In this document: positions 1 to 7,895 of the stretch, one piece after another
How the letters are laid out: the number at the start of each line of letters is the position of its first letter
How positions within the stretch are numbered: the stretch's first letter is position 1
NCBI RefSeq assembly: GCF_007673235.1
Contig: NZ_VDZH01000004.1
Span: 186,001-250,000 of the forward strand
Length of the DNA: 64,000 bases
Source: Curtobacterium pusillum
GTDB taxonomy: Bacteria; Actinomycetota; Actinomycetes; Actinomycetales; Microbacteriaceae
Direction: 5' to 3'
Notes under the pieces: model-generated
The model's database searches: none
What the model saw: only the letters and a program-made list of their open reading frames with translations
What the model was told of the DNA's origin: nothing
Position numbers and translations under genes: made by a program

Positions 1-23
1 GCGCGGACCCGGAACGACAGGCC

Positions 24-123
24 CGACGTCGTACGACAGCGGAGACGTCGTCACCCCGCGCGCGCAACACCGCGCGCCCGCAACGTACGACCACCCCGAC
101 GTCGTACGACAGCGGAAACGTCG
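24..123. repeat. 27-bp direct repeat, two copies
   Basis: Positions 24-50 and 97-123 carry the same 27 bases with one G/A difference (core CGTACGACAGCGG). The GACGTC at each end of a unit also makes it partly self-complementary. The 73-bp period is seen only twice and the role is unknown. Confidence 0.75.
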
Positions 124-171
124 CACCGAGTCCGCACGGCGCGGCCCGACTCACCGCGCACCCGGACACCC

Positions 172-186
172 GGCCTGGAGGCACGG
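172..186 (+). repeat. CTGGAGGC dispersed repeat, single copy
   Basis: Exact GGCCTGGAGGCACGG in non-coding DNA just before the 61-bp palindromic element. Member of the family described under findings. Confidence 0.8.
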
Positions 187-238
187 CGCGCCCCCGCCTC
201 GCCGCGCACCTCGCACGGTGCGCAGCCGGCTCCGCATC

Positions 239-299
239 GTGCGAGGTTCCGCCCGCGGTGCGAGGGTCGGAGCCTCCCACCGGGCGCGGAACCTCGCAC
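239..299. repeat. 61-bp palindromic element, copy 1
   Basis: Starts GTGCGAGGTTCC and ends GGAACCTCGCAC, with an inner TGCGAGG / CCTCCCAC region. Two more elements of exactly the same length and ends lie at 20417-20477 and 47550-47610. A CTCGCACGGTGCG motif lies upstream (about 209-221), and the same motif flanks the other two copies. Confidence 0.8.
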
Positions 300-353
300 C
301 GTACGCGCGCAGCACGCAGCACGCGGCGCGCGGCGCGCAGGCGCGCTGACGCG

Positions 354-1202
354 TCAGCGCGGCGCCGGACCACCCCACGGGTTGGTCGGGGGCTGCTGGC
401 CGCCGTACGGCGGCACCGGCGGCTGCTGCGGCACTCCGTGCTGCGGTGCCGGGGGCTGCACGGTAGCGGGCGGCACGGCGTCGGCCGGCCGCACGGTGCC
501 CGGCGTGCCCGGGGATCCCGGCGCACGGCGCCCACCACGCGGACGCCCGAGCCACAGCCACGCCGCGGTCGAGGTCGCGAGGAGCATCACGGTGAACGGG
601 ACGCCGTTCTGCAGCGGGGTCGTGAAGACGTCGATCACCAGACGCGCTCCCCCGGACCGGATCGCACCGACGGAGCCGGTGAAGACCCCGACGAGCGCGA
701 GGGCGATGGTGCCGGCAGCCCCGGCGAGCACGGCACGGAGGAGCACCGTGGGCAGGGGGCTGCGGCGGGCGATCGGAGTCAGGAACGCGAGCGCCAGGAA
801 TGCGCCGGCGTAGAACGGGAACGGCGCGAGGAAGACCCCCGTGACGAACCCGCTCACCAGGCTGTCCCCGGTGCCGTAGGTCGAGAACGGGTGCACCACG
901 AGCGAGGTCCCGATCAGCCCGATCATCCCGGAGACGAACTCGACGAGCACGAGTGACACGACGGCGATGAGCGCGCCGGCGGTGTTCGTGACCGAGGCGC
1001 CCGGCGCCCAGGCCTTCCTCGGATCGGCCGGCTGCCGGGGCGGACGCGCAGGTGCGTACGGCCCGGCAGCGTACGGTCCGCCGGGCTGCGACGGCGGTGC
1101 GGACCGGGACGACCCCGGCTGGGGCGGTGCGGGCTGCGACCAGCCCGCACCGTAGTACCCACGATCCTGCTGCGACCGCTGCGGGTCACCCGGGTTCGAC
1201 AT
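354..1202 (-). CDS. Membrane protein with Pro/Gly-rich N-terminus (DUF6264-like)
   Basis: A 282-residue protein. Residues 1-65 are a low-complexity Pro/Gly/Ser/Gln tail with GGYAAGPY-like repeats, probably cytosolic. Four hydrophobic segments follow (about residues 70-95, 105-140, 150-175 and 195-215), then a second Pro/Gln-rich tail. The layout resembles DUF6264 proteins of Microbacteriaceae, whose function is unknown; that assignment is from memory of the family. It starts 2 bases after the ribonuclease E/G stop codon, so the two are translationally coupled. An 18-base palindrome covers its stop codon. No enzymatic motif is visible. Confidence 0.75.
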   Translation of the reverse strand: MSNPGDPQRSQQDRGYYGAGWSQPAPPQPGSSRSAPPSQPGGPYAAGPYAPARPPRQPADPRKAWAPGASVTNTAGALIAVVSLVLVEFVSGMIGLIGTSLVVHPFSTYGTGDSLVSGFVTGVFLAPFPFYAGAFLALAFLTPIARRSPLPTVLLRAVLAGAAGTIALALVGVFTGSVGAIRSGGARLVIDVFTTPLQNGVPFTVMLLATSTAAWLWLGRPRGGRRAPGSPGTPGTVRPADAVPPATVQPPAPQHGVPQQPPVPPYGGQQPPTNPWGGPAPR

Positions 1203-1204
1203 CG

Positions 1205-4036
1205 TCAGTTCCCCAGGATCACTGCGCCGTCGTCGGTGGCGTCGCCCTCGGCGGTCGCCGGTGCACTGATGCTCGGGGACGAGACACGGCGCGACCGCGA
1301 ACGACCCTGCCCCGGCTGCTTCGGCTCCGGGAGCGCCTGCAGGACGGAGTCGAGCAGGGACTCGGCGTCACCGCTGACCTTGCGCGGCTCGCGCTTCGTG
1401 GCGGCGATCGGGATGTCGAGGATCGCGACGGACGTCTCCGTCGGGGTCACCGGTGCGCTCGAGCTGACCCGGCGACGGGTCGGTGCCTTCGCGGGCTCGG
1501 CGGCCTCGGCGGCGGCGGGCACGACCTCCGGGACGGCGGCAGCAGCAGGCTCGGGCGCGGACGACGGCGCGGCGGACTCCTCGGCGGGCTCCGCGGTGGG
1601 CTCGTCGATGGGCTCGGGTGCGACCTCGGTGGTGGCGTTCGCGTCGGGCGCGCCGGCACCACGGCCACCGCGGCGACGACGACGCTTCGACCCGGAGGCC
1701 TGCTCGCCGTGCTCCTGCCCGGACGACGACTCGCCGTTCTCCGGGGCCGAGGGCGCCGAGGGAACCGACGCTGCCGACGGCGCGGACGAGGCCGACGCCG
1801 GCGTCGCTGCACCCTCGTGCTCCTCGTGCGGGATGGTCGACGCGGCGATGCGCGACAGGGCGTTCTTCACGTCGTCCGTGATCTGGTGCGCCTGCGACGA
1901 GGAGCCGTGCGAGGACCCGGCGTTGCTGCCGCCGTTGCCGTTCGACCCGTTGCCGCCGCCGTTGCCGTTGCCGTTCGACCCGTTCCCGCTGCGGCCCTTG
2001 CGGCGACCCTTCGAGGGGCCGGGGTCCGCGTTGTTGTCGTTGACCTGCGCGTTGACCTCGTCGAGGGACTCGCGGAGACCCACACCGATCTTCTTGCGGG
2101 TCATCTGCACGAGCCCGAGCGAGGTGACCTCGGCGACCTGGTGCTTGGTGCGGTCGCGGCTGAGGCACTCGACGAGTCGGCGCAGCACCAGGTCGCGGTT
2201 CGACTCGAGCACCATGTCGATGAAGTCGACGACGATGATGCCGCCGATGTCGCGCAGGCGGAGCTGTCGGACGAGTTCCTCGGCGGCCTCGAGGTTGTTC
2301 TTCGTGACCGTCTCCTCGAGGTTGCCGCCGGACCCGACGAACTTCCCCGTGTTGACGTCGACGACCGTCATGGCCTCGGTGCGGTCGATCACGAGCGAAC
2401 CACCGGAGGGCAGCCAGACCTTGCGGTCGAGGGCCTTCTCGATCTGCTCGTTGAGGCGGTGCTCCTCGAAGGAGTCCGGTCCGTCGTAGATCTCGACGCG
2501 GTCCTTGAGGTCGGGCGCGACGGCGGTGAGGTACTCGTCGATGGTCTCGCGCGCGGCGGAGCCGTCGATGATGAGCTTCGTGAAGTCCTCGTTGAAGACG
2601 TCGCGGACGATCTTGACGAGCAGGTCGGGCTCCGAGTGGAGCATGACCGGTGCCTGGCCGTTCGCGACCTTCTTCTGGATCGCCTCCCACTGGCTGGTGA
2701 GGCGCTGCACGTCGCGGGTCAGCTGCTCCTCGGTCGCGCCCTCGGCAGCCGTGCGGACGATGACGCCGGCGTGCTCGGGGAGGACCTCCTTGAGGATCTT
2801 CTTGAGGCGAGCGCGCTCGGTGTCCGGGAGCTTGCGCGAGATGCCGTTCATCGAGCCGTTCGGCACGTACACGAGGTAGCGGCCGGGCAGCGAGACCTGG
2901 CTGGTCAGGCGGGCGCCCTTGTGGCCGACCGGGTCCTTCGTGACCTGCACGAGGACCTTGTCGCCGGGCTTGAGCGCGGCCTCGATGCGGCGACCGTGGT
3001 TGCCGGTGTCGACCGAGTTCCAGTCGACCTCGCCCGCGTACAGCACGGCGTTGCGCCCGCGACCGATGTCGACGAAGGCCGCCTCCATCGAGGGCAGGAC
3101 GTTCTGGACCTTGCCGAGGTACACGTTGCCGATGAGCGACACGTTGTGCGACTTGGTCACGTAGTGCTCGGCGAGGATGCCGTCCTCGAGCACGCCGATC
3201 TCGATCTTGGAGGCGCTCGACCGGACGATCATCTGGCGGTCGACGCTCTCGCGGCGCGCGAGGAACTCGTCCTCCGTCACGACCTGGCGACGACGACCGG
3301 CGTCACGCCCGTCGCGACGACGCTGCTTCTTCGCCTCGAGTCGCGTCGAGCCCTTCACCTTCTGCGGCTCGGTGATGTACTCGACCTCGCGCCGGCGCGG
3401 CTCCTGGTGGTCGCGCGGCTCGCGGTGGTCACGCGGTTCGCGGTGCTCGCGCGACTCACGGTCGGCGCTCGTGCCACGGCGACGCGAACGACGGCGTCCG
3501 CCGCCCTGCTCGTCGTCGTCCTCGTCCCGCTCGTCACGCGGGGCGCGGTACGGCAGCTCCGGCAGGACGGGGGCGTGGAAGATCAGGCTGAGGGTGCTCG
3601 TCGCCTTCGGGACGAACGGCTCCTCGGCGGCGGGTGCCGCGGGCGTCTCCGGTCCTGCGGGTGCGGCTGTCGCCGCTGTGTCCGGACTGGAGGCGCGGTC
3701 TGCCCCCGCCTCGTCGCTCACCGTCGGCGCCGTGGTCGCGTCCACCACCGGCAGGTCGCCGGTGAGGGTGCTCACGTCGTGCGGCTCGTCGCTCGGGCTG
3801 GCGACCGCGTCGACCTCGACCGAGACCGGCACCGCGTCGGCGGGCTGGACCGATCCCGACGTGGCGACCGCCTCGTCCGTCAGCGCGACCGTCTCGTCGA
3901 CGGGAGCCGCCTGCGCGGCGTCACCCCGTGCCTCCAGGCTGCCCGCCGACCGGGCGCGACGGCCGCCGAACAGGCGACCGCGACGCTTCGGTGCGACTTC
4001 TTCGTTGTTCGTGTTGTCGTTGTTCTGCTCCACCAT
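1205..4036 (-). CDS. rne: Ribonuclease E/G
   Basis: A 943-residue endoribonuclease for mRNA decay and rRNA/tRNA processing. The N-terminal 280 residues are an acidic, then Arg-rich disordered extension typical of actinobacterial RNase E. The S1 and catalytic core starts near KIEIGVLEDG. The two metal-binding Asp motifs are DVNTGK (about residue 560) and VVDFIDM (about 602), spaced as in E. coli RNase E. The tail is Gly/Asn-rich and then basic (KRRRRRGGRG). The cysteine pair of the usual Zn-link is not seen after TRKKIGVGL, where Ser/Asn-rich sequence follows directly. ATG at 4036 is chosen; longer frames upstream have no RNase E character. Two CTGGAGGC repeats lie in the disordered N-terminus and are translated there. 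Confidence 0.92.
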   Translation of the reverse strand: MVEQNNDNTNNEEVAPKRRGRLFGGRRARSAGSLEARGDAAQAAPVDETVALTDEAVATSGSVQPADAVPVSVEVDAVASPSDEPHDVSTLTGDLPVVDATTAPTVSDEAGADRASSPDTAATAAPAGPETPAAPAAEEPFVPKATSTLSLIFHAPVLPELPYRAPRDERDEDDDEQGGGRRRSRRRGTSADRESREHREPRDHREPRDHQEPRRREVEYITEPQKVKGSTRLEAKKQRRRDGRDAGRRRQVVTEDEFLARRESVDRQMIVRSSASKIEIGVLEDGILAEHYVTKSHNVSLIGNVYLGKVQNVLPSMEAAFVDIGRGRNAVLYAGEVDWNSVDTGNHGRRIEAALKPGDKVLVQVTKDPVGHKGARLTSQVSLPGRYLVYVPNGSMNGISRKLPDTERARLKKILKEVLPEHAGVIVRTAAEGATEEQLTRDVQRLTSQWEAIQKKVANGQAPVMLHSEPDLLVKIVRDVFNEDFTKLIIDGSAARETIDEYLTAVAPDLKDRVEIYDGPDSFEEHRLNEQIEKALDRKVWLPSGGSLVIDRTEAMTVVDVNTGKFVGSGGNLEETVTKNNLEAAEELVRQLRLRDIGGIIVVDFIDMVLESNRDLVLRRLVECLSRDRTKHQVAEVTSLGLVQMTRKKIGVGLRESLDEVNAQVNDNNADPGPSKGRRKGRSGNGSNGNGNGGGNGSNGNGGSNAGSSHGSSSQAHQITDDVKNALSRIAASTIPHEEHEGAATPASASSAPSAASVPSAPSAPENGESSSGQEHGEQASGSKRRRRRGGRGAGAPDANATTEVAPEPIDEPTAEPAEESAAPSSAPEPAAAAVPEVVPAAAEAAEPAKAPTRRRVSSSAPVTPTETSVAILDIPIAATKREPRKVSGDAESLLDSVLQALPEPKQPGQGRSRSRRVSSPSISAPATAEGDATDDGAVILGN
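3684..3698 (+). repeat. CTGGAGGC repeat inside rne
   Basis: GGACTGGAGGCGCGG within the disordered N-terminal extension of RNase E/G. On the coding strand it is read as part of a DRASSPD stretch. Confidence 0.75.
3926..3940 (-). repeat. CTGGAGGC repeat inside rne
   Basis: Reverse-oriented copy (CCGTGCCTCCAGGCT on the plus strand) near codon 35 of RNase E/G, translated as part of GSLEARGD. It lies in a poorly conserved linker. Confidence 0.75.
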
Positions 4037-4192
4037 GGACCTGGTGCACTCCTTGACCCCGCTCGCGCCCGTGTCGGGCGGCGGGAACTCTGTAGTTGTG
4101 ACGGGTGGCGACCACGCCCCCGCGTTCGCTGTCTTGTGACCGGTGCGTCGCGCGCATCCTGGCCACGGTGCGCTCTCACCACACCTGATCGT

Positions 4193-4255
4193 CCGGGCGG
4201 CGCCCGGAAAGCTCTCATCGTCGTGCGGATGGCCGCACGACCTCCGACGATTATC
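4193..4255 (-). promoter_or_regulatory. Possible promoter and structured leader of rne
   Basis: On the minus strand a GATAAT -10-like hexamer is read at 4255-4250, about 210 bases before the chosen start. The leader would hold two short hairpins, with stems at 4223-4238 (GTGCGG/CCGCAC) and 4193-4207 (CCGGGC/GCCCGG). No convincing -35 box was found. Confidence 0.35.
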
Positions 4256-4303
4256 GCATGCCGCACCCGGAAAGGACCGGAACGGGCGTGCGATGATGAC
4301 GCC

Positions 4304-4906
4304 GTGAGCTCGCCAGCACCTGCCGCCCGCCGTCCGATCGCCATCGCGGTGTTCCTGTTGATCACCGGCGCCGTCGGTCTCTACGGGTCCTTCTCGCTCG
4401 TCCTCGACGAGTTCGCGAAGTACGCGGACCCGAAGAAGGTGCTGTCCTGCGACGTCAACCCGTTCATCAGCTGCTCGGACGTGATGGCCAGCTGGCAGGG
4501 ACACCTGTTCGGATTCCCGAACCCGCTGCTCGGCGTGATGGGCTTCGTCGCGCCGATCGCGGTCGCGGTGATGCTGCTCGCGGGCTTCCGGAACGGCTCG
4601 CGGTGGTTCTGGATCGCGTTCAACGCGGGCGTCTTCCTGGCGTGGGTGTTCGTCACGTGGCTGTTCACCCAGACCGTCTGGTTCATCGGCGCCCTGTGCC
4701 CGTGGTGCATGCTCGTGTGGTCGATGACGATCCCGATGTTCTGGGTGTTCACGATCTGGAACGCCGCGCAGGGACGCTTCGGCGCCCGGACGCAGCGACT
4801 CGGGCGTGTCCTGCTCCCGTTCTGCTGGGCGTTCCCGCTGGCGAACTACCTCTTCATCGTCGTCACGATCCTGATCAAGTTCCCGACGATCCTGCAGTCC
4901 TTCTGA
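4304..4906 (+). CDS. Vitamin K epoxide reductase family protein (disulfide regeneration)
   Basis: A 200-residue integral membrane protein of the bacterial VKOR family. Such proteins reoxidise the periplasmic or extracellular thiol oxidase by passing electrons to quinone. Four to five membrane helices are visible. The quinone-proximal active-site pair is CPWC at residues 132-135, and the loop cysteines are C49 and C57. GTG at 4304 follows a non-coding stretch and gives the usual family length. It lies directly upstream of and collinear with a DsbA-like thioredoxin, its expected partner, and diverges from rne. Confidence 0.9.
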   Translation: MSSPAPAARRPIAIAVFLLITGAVGLYGSFSLVLDEFAKYADPKKVLSCDVNPFISCSDVMASWQGHLFGFPNPLLGVMGFVAPIAVAVMLLAGFRNGSRWFWIAFNAGVFLAWVFVTWLFTQTVWFIGALCPWCMLVWSMTIPMFWVFTIWNAAQGRFGARTQRLGRVLLPFCWAFPLANYLFIVVTILIKFPTILQSF

Positions 4907-5017
4907 GCCTCGGCTGAGGGTCGTCGATGACTCGTCGATGACGCGTCACCGAATTCCTGGGTGCTTCCCAGCCAGCAGGGCCGATCCGCGTTCCCGCGCG
5001 ACCTACGCTCGAACTCG

Positions 5018-5869
5018 ATGAGCGAGAACGAGAGCAAGAAGGCACGTCGGGACGCCGCGCGGGAACGCGCACGGGTCGCCCGCGTGCAGGAACAGGCGCG
5101 ACGCCGCCGCAACCGGACGCTGGGCATCAGCGGGATCATCGTCGGCAGTCTCGCGGTCATCGCGATCGTCGTCGTGGTGATCGCGAACTCGGTGCAGCCC
5201 GCCGGCCCCGGGCCGAGGAACATGGCGAGCGACGGCGTCCTGCTGCACGGGGTGGAAGGGAAGATCGTCCCCGTCGAGACGAAGGCCACACCGGAGGGCG
5301 GGAAGCCGACGCCGACGAAGCAGGACGACTCCGTCGCGAACATCACGGTGTACTCGGACTACATGTGCCCGTACTGCAACCAGTTCGAGACGAGCCAGAT
5401 GCCCCAGATCCAGCAGTGGGTGCAGGACGGCTCGGCGACGCTCGAGCTGCACCCGTTCAACCTGCTCGACCGGGTGTCCCTCGGGTCGAAGTACTCCACA
5501 CGCTCCGCTGCTGCCGCCGCGTGCGTCGCGAACTACGACCCGGACGCGTTCCTGGCCTACAACACGTCGTTGTACGAGAACCAGCCGTCGGAGAGCACGC
5601 GAGGCCTGACGAACGACAAGCTCGCGTCCCTGGCGAAGGCCGCCGGCGCCACGAACAGCGAGGTCGCGTCCTGCATCACCGGGCAGCACTTCGCCGGGTG
5701 GGTGGCCGACGCCACGAACCGGGTGCTGAACGAGGCGATCCCGAACTCGTCGCTGGCGAAGGTCACCGGCACCCCGACGGTCATCGTGAACGGCAAGCAG
5801 TACAACGGGTCGCTCACCGACACGGACGCCTTCGCCGCGTTCGTCGAGCAGAACGGCGGCGCCGCGTAG
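5018..5869 (+). CDS. DsbA-family thioredoxin-fold protein, membrane anchored
   Basis: A 283-residue protein with a highly charged cytosolic N-terminus (residues 1-33), one membrane helix (about 36-58) and an extracellular thioredoxin-like DsbA domain. The redox motif is CPYC at residues 117-120, and TGTPT near the C-terminus supplies the cis-Pro loop. Disulfide bond formation in exported proteins, recharged by the adjacent VKOR, is the likely role. ATG at 5018 is the first start that gives the charged N-terminus without entering the upstream non-coding DNA. A paralogue lies at 6147-6995 on the other strand. Confidence 0.9.
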   Translation: MSENESKKARRDAARERARVARVQEQARRRRNRTLGISGIIVGSLAVIAIVVVVIANSVQPAGPGPRNMASDGVLLHGVEGKIVPVETKATPEGGKPTPTKQDDSVANITVYSDYMCPYCNQFETSQMPQIQQWVQDGSATLELHPFNLLDRVSLGSKYSTRSAAAAACVANYDPDAFLAYNTSLYENQPSESTRGLTNDKLASLAKAAGATNSEVASCITGQHFAGWVADATNRVLNEAIPNSSLAKVTGTPTVIVNGKQYNGSLTDTDAFAAFVEQNGGAA

Positions 5870-5896
5870 CGCTCCGCGCCCGCACGGGTTCGCGCA

Positions 5897-5926
5897 CGCG
5901 TCCGCGTCCGCGTCCGCGTCCGCGCC
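5897..5926. repeat. CGCGTC hexamer tandem repeat
   Basis: Four exact CGCGTC units followed by CGCGCC, just after the stop codon of the DsbA-like gene. This is a simple-sequence tract of unknown effect. Confidence 0.7.
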
Positions 5927-6089
5927 CGGGTTCGCACGCCGAACACGACACCGCGCGAGTCGATCGACGAGCGTGATGTCGGTCGATGTGCCCGCATCGG
6001 ATGCACGTGCACCCTCCGACACGACGCGCGTCGATCGACTGGCGGAATGTCGAACAACGCGCGCGACCCGACCGTGCACCGCGCCCCGC

Positions 6090-6135
6090 ACGACGAAGGC
6101 CCCCGCATCCGATCGGATGCGGGGGCCTTCGTCGT
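6090..6135. terminator. Bidirectional terminator between two convergent dsbA-like genes
   Basis: A perfect 46-bp palindrome centred at 6112/6113 (arm starts ACGACGAAGGCCCCCGCATC). It lies between the ends of two converging genes, as expected for a two-way intrinsic-type terminator. The same ACGAAGGCC-type stem recurs at 30304-30340 and 33263-33298. Confidence 0.8.
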
Positions 6136-6146
6136 GGAACGGACGG

Positions 6147-6995
6147 CTACTTCGCGGCTGCGTCGATCTCGCTGATGACGTTCGTCAGTGTGTCGACCTT
6201 CTTGCCGTCGACGACGATCGTCGGCGTGCCGAAGCCCTGCGTGCCCTGCAGGTCCGGGTTGCTCGTCACGAGGCTGGTCGACCGCGTCACCCAGCCCTTG
6301 AACTGCTCGCTCGACAGGCACTCCGAGACGTTCGACCCGGTCGCGCCGCCCGCCTTCACGAGCTTCGCGATCTCGGCGTTCGTCAGACCCTTGGTGCCCT
6401 CTTCCGGCTGGTTGTCGAAGAACTGCGTCTGGACGTCGAGGAACTTGTCCGGGGCGTAGTTCGCGACGCACATCGCGGCGTTCGCGGCACGGCTGGCGTA
6501 GCGCGAGCTCTGGTAGCTGCGGTCGAGGATCGAGACGGGCTGGATCGCCAGCGTCGCGTCGCCGGACTTCACCTTGTCGAGGATCTGGTCGGCGTACGCG
6601 GCCTCGAACTGCTTGCAGACCGGGCAGGCCCAGTCGACGTACTCGGTCACCGCGACGGCGCCGTCACTGTTCGACGTCGGGACCGCCGAGGGGGTGCCCT
6701 TCGCCGTGACGGCCTTCGTGGTCACCGGGGTGACCTTGCCGTCGCCGCCGGTGAACTGGATGGCGCCGGTCGCCATGTTCTTCGGGCCGGTGGCCGACAC
6801 GGTGTTCGCGTTGTTCACGTTCACGACGACGATCGCGACGATGGCTGCGATCGCGACGATGCCGAGGCCGATGCCGCCCTGGAGGAACCACTTGTTGCGG
6901 CGCTTCCGGCGCTTCTCGGCGGCGGCGCGCTCGCGGGCGAGGTCACGCGCGTGGGCGCGACGCTCGTTCTTGGTGGGACGGGGGTTGTTCGTCAT
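6147..6995 (-). CDS. DsbA-family thioredoxin-fold protein, membrane anchored
   Basis: A 282-residue paralogue of the 5018-5869 product. It has a Lys/Arg-rich cytosolic head (1-36), a membrane helix (about 37-60) and a DsbA domain with CPVC at residues 124-127 and a GFGTPT cis-Pro loop near the C-terminus. It follows ndk by 18 bases with a GGGAG ribosome-binding site in the gap, so it is probably the last gene of the ileS-folC-ndk transcript. The dipeptide between its cysteines (Pro-Val) differs from the paralogue (Pro-Tyr), suggesting a different redox potential or substrate set. Confidence 0.88.
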   Translation of the reverse strand: MTNNPRPTKNERRAHARDLARERAAAEKRRKRRNKWFLQGGIGLGIVAIAAIVAIVVVNVNNANTVSATGPKNMATGAIQFTGGDGKVTPVTTKAVTAKGTPSAVPTSNSDGAVAVTEYVDWACPVCKQFEAAYADQILDKVKSGDATLAIQPVSILDRSYQSSRYASRAANAAMCVANYAPDKFLDVQTQFFDNQPEEGTKGLTNAEIAKLVKAGGATGSNVSECLSSEQFKGWVTRSTSLVTSNPDLQGTQGFGTPTIVVDGKKVDTLTNVISEIDAAAK

Positions 6996-7013
6996 CTCCG
7001 ACTCCCTGCGGTC

Positions 7014-7433
7014 TCAGGCGAACCAGAGCGCGAGCTCGCGCGCCGACGACTCGGTGCTGTCCGACCCGTGCACCAGGTTCTGCTGCACCTTGAGGCCCCA
7101 GTCGCGACCGAGGTCGCCACGGATGGTGCCCGGCGCGGCCGAGGTCGGGTCGGTGGTGCCGGCGAGCGATCGGAAGCCGGCGATGACGCTGTTGCCGGCG
7201 ACGCGCACGGCGACGACCGGGCCGGACTGCATGAACTCGACGAGCGGCTCGAAGAACGGCTTGCCCTGGTGCTCCTCGTAGTGGGCGTCGAGCAGGTCAC
7301 GAGGGGCCGTCAGCATCTTCAGGTCGACGATCTCGTAGCCCTTGGCCTCGATCCGGCGGAGGATCTCACCGGTGAGCTGGCGGGCGACGCCGTCGGGCTT
7401 GACGAGGACGAGGGTCTCTTCGAGGTCGGACAC
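7014..7433 (-). CDS. ndk: Nucleoside diphosphate kinase
   Basis: A 139-residue enzyme that moves the gamma phosphate from ATP to other nucleoside diphosphates through a phospho-histidine. The active-site motif NLVHGSDS places the catalytic His at residue 122, and the N-terminal LVLVKPDGV strand is also present. Length and sequence are typical of the family. It is the fourth gene of the ileS operon; the gene order folC-DUF4233-ndk is widely kept in Actinobacteria. Confidence 0.97.
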   Translation of the reverse strand: MSDLEETLVLVKPDGVARQLTGEILRRIEAKGYEIVDLKMLTAPRDLLDAHYEEHQGKPFFEPLVEFMQSGPVVAVRVAGNSVIAGFRSLAGTTDPTSAAPGTIRGDLGRDWGLKVQQNLVHGSDSTESSARELALWFA

Positions 7434-7469
7434 GCAGAACTCCTAGTGTTCGGGGTCGAATGGGGGTGG

Positions 7470-7895
7470 TCAGTCCTCGCCCAGTGCGGCGCGTCGCGCG
7501 GCGTTCTGCCGGTCGAGCTGACCGCCCTTGACGAAGCAGAAGACCCACAGCGTCAGGAACACCACGGCGACCGCGAACATGAACGGTTCGATGAACCCGG
7601 TGGCGAGGATGGCCGCCTGCAGCAGCCACCCGAACCATACACCGGCGGGCTTGCCCGTCAGCCGCGAGGCCAGCGCCAGCACGACCATCGCGCCGATGCC
7701 GCCGCCGAACGCCAGGGCGGGCGGCAGGGTGCCCTTGCCGAACACGACGAGCATCGGGAAGAAGAACATGATCGCCTCGAGCACGAGCGCGATAGACAGC
7801 AGGCTCTCCTGCGCCCCGCGCTCGCGTCGCGGCCCGCGCACGCGCGGCGCGCGACCCGGTCCCGTCGGCCTGGAGGCACGGTTCGCGTCCGTCAC
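7470..7895 (-). CDS. DUF4233 family membrane protein
   Basis: A 141-residue protein with about four membrane helices after a basic 30-residue N-terminus. Its place between folC and ndk is the hallmark of DUF4233 proteins, whose function is unknown. The GTG start at 7895 overlaps the folC stop by 4 bases. A CTGGAGGC repeat (7867-7881) lies in codons 5-10 and is read as NRASRPT, so the repeat makes part of its N-terminal tail. Confidence 0.85.
   Translation of the reverse strand: MTDANRASRPTGPGRAPRVRGPRRERGAQESLLSIALVLEAIMFFFPMLVVFGKGTLPPALAFGGGIGAMVVLALASRLTGKPAGVWFGWLLQAAILATGFIEPFMFAVAVVFLTLWVFCFVKGGQLDRQNAARRAALGED
7867..7881 (+). repeat. CTGGAGGC repeat at the start of the DUF4233 gene
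   Basis: GGCCTGGAGGCACGG, antisense to codons 5-10 of the gene. The repeat and its downstream flank (TTCGCGTCCGTC) resemble the copy at 44061-44075 (CCCGCGTCCGTC), so the similarity reaches beyond the core. Confidence 0.8.

Larger units (their letters stand above)
1..353. other. Repeat-rich region without a recognisable gene
   Basis: No open frame here has the codon pattern or sequence of a known protein; the frames present are GC-bias shadows. The stretch holds a near-perfect direct repeat (24-50 and 97-123), one copy of the short CTGGAGGC repeat (172-186) and one copy of the 61-bp palindromic element (239-299). An 18-base palindrome at 343-360 overlaps the stop codon of the next gene and could help end its transcript. 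Confidence 0.7.

Noticed and set aside
1052-4303. Very long plus-strand open frame leading into the VKOR gene
   Set aside because: It runs antisense to the RNase E/G gene, is composed of Leu/Arg/Gly/Asp-rich shadow sequence, and only its last 200 codons are a real protein.
5958-6040. 11-bp inverted arms (AGTCGATCGAC) after the first DsbA-like gene
   Set aside because: The arms are 61 bases apart and GATC-centred words of this kind are common; the nearby 46-bp palindrome explains termination.
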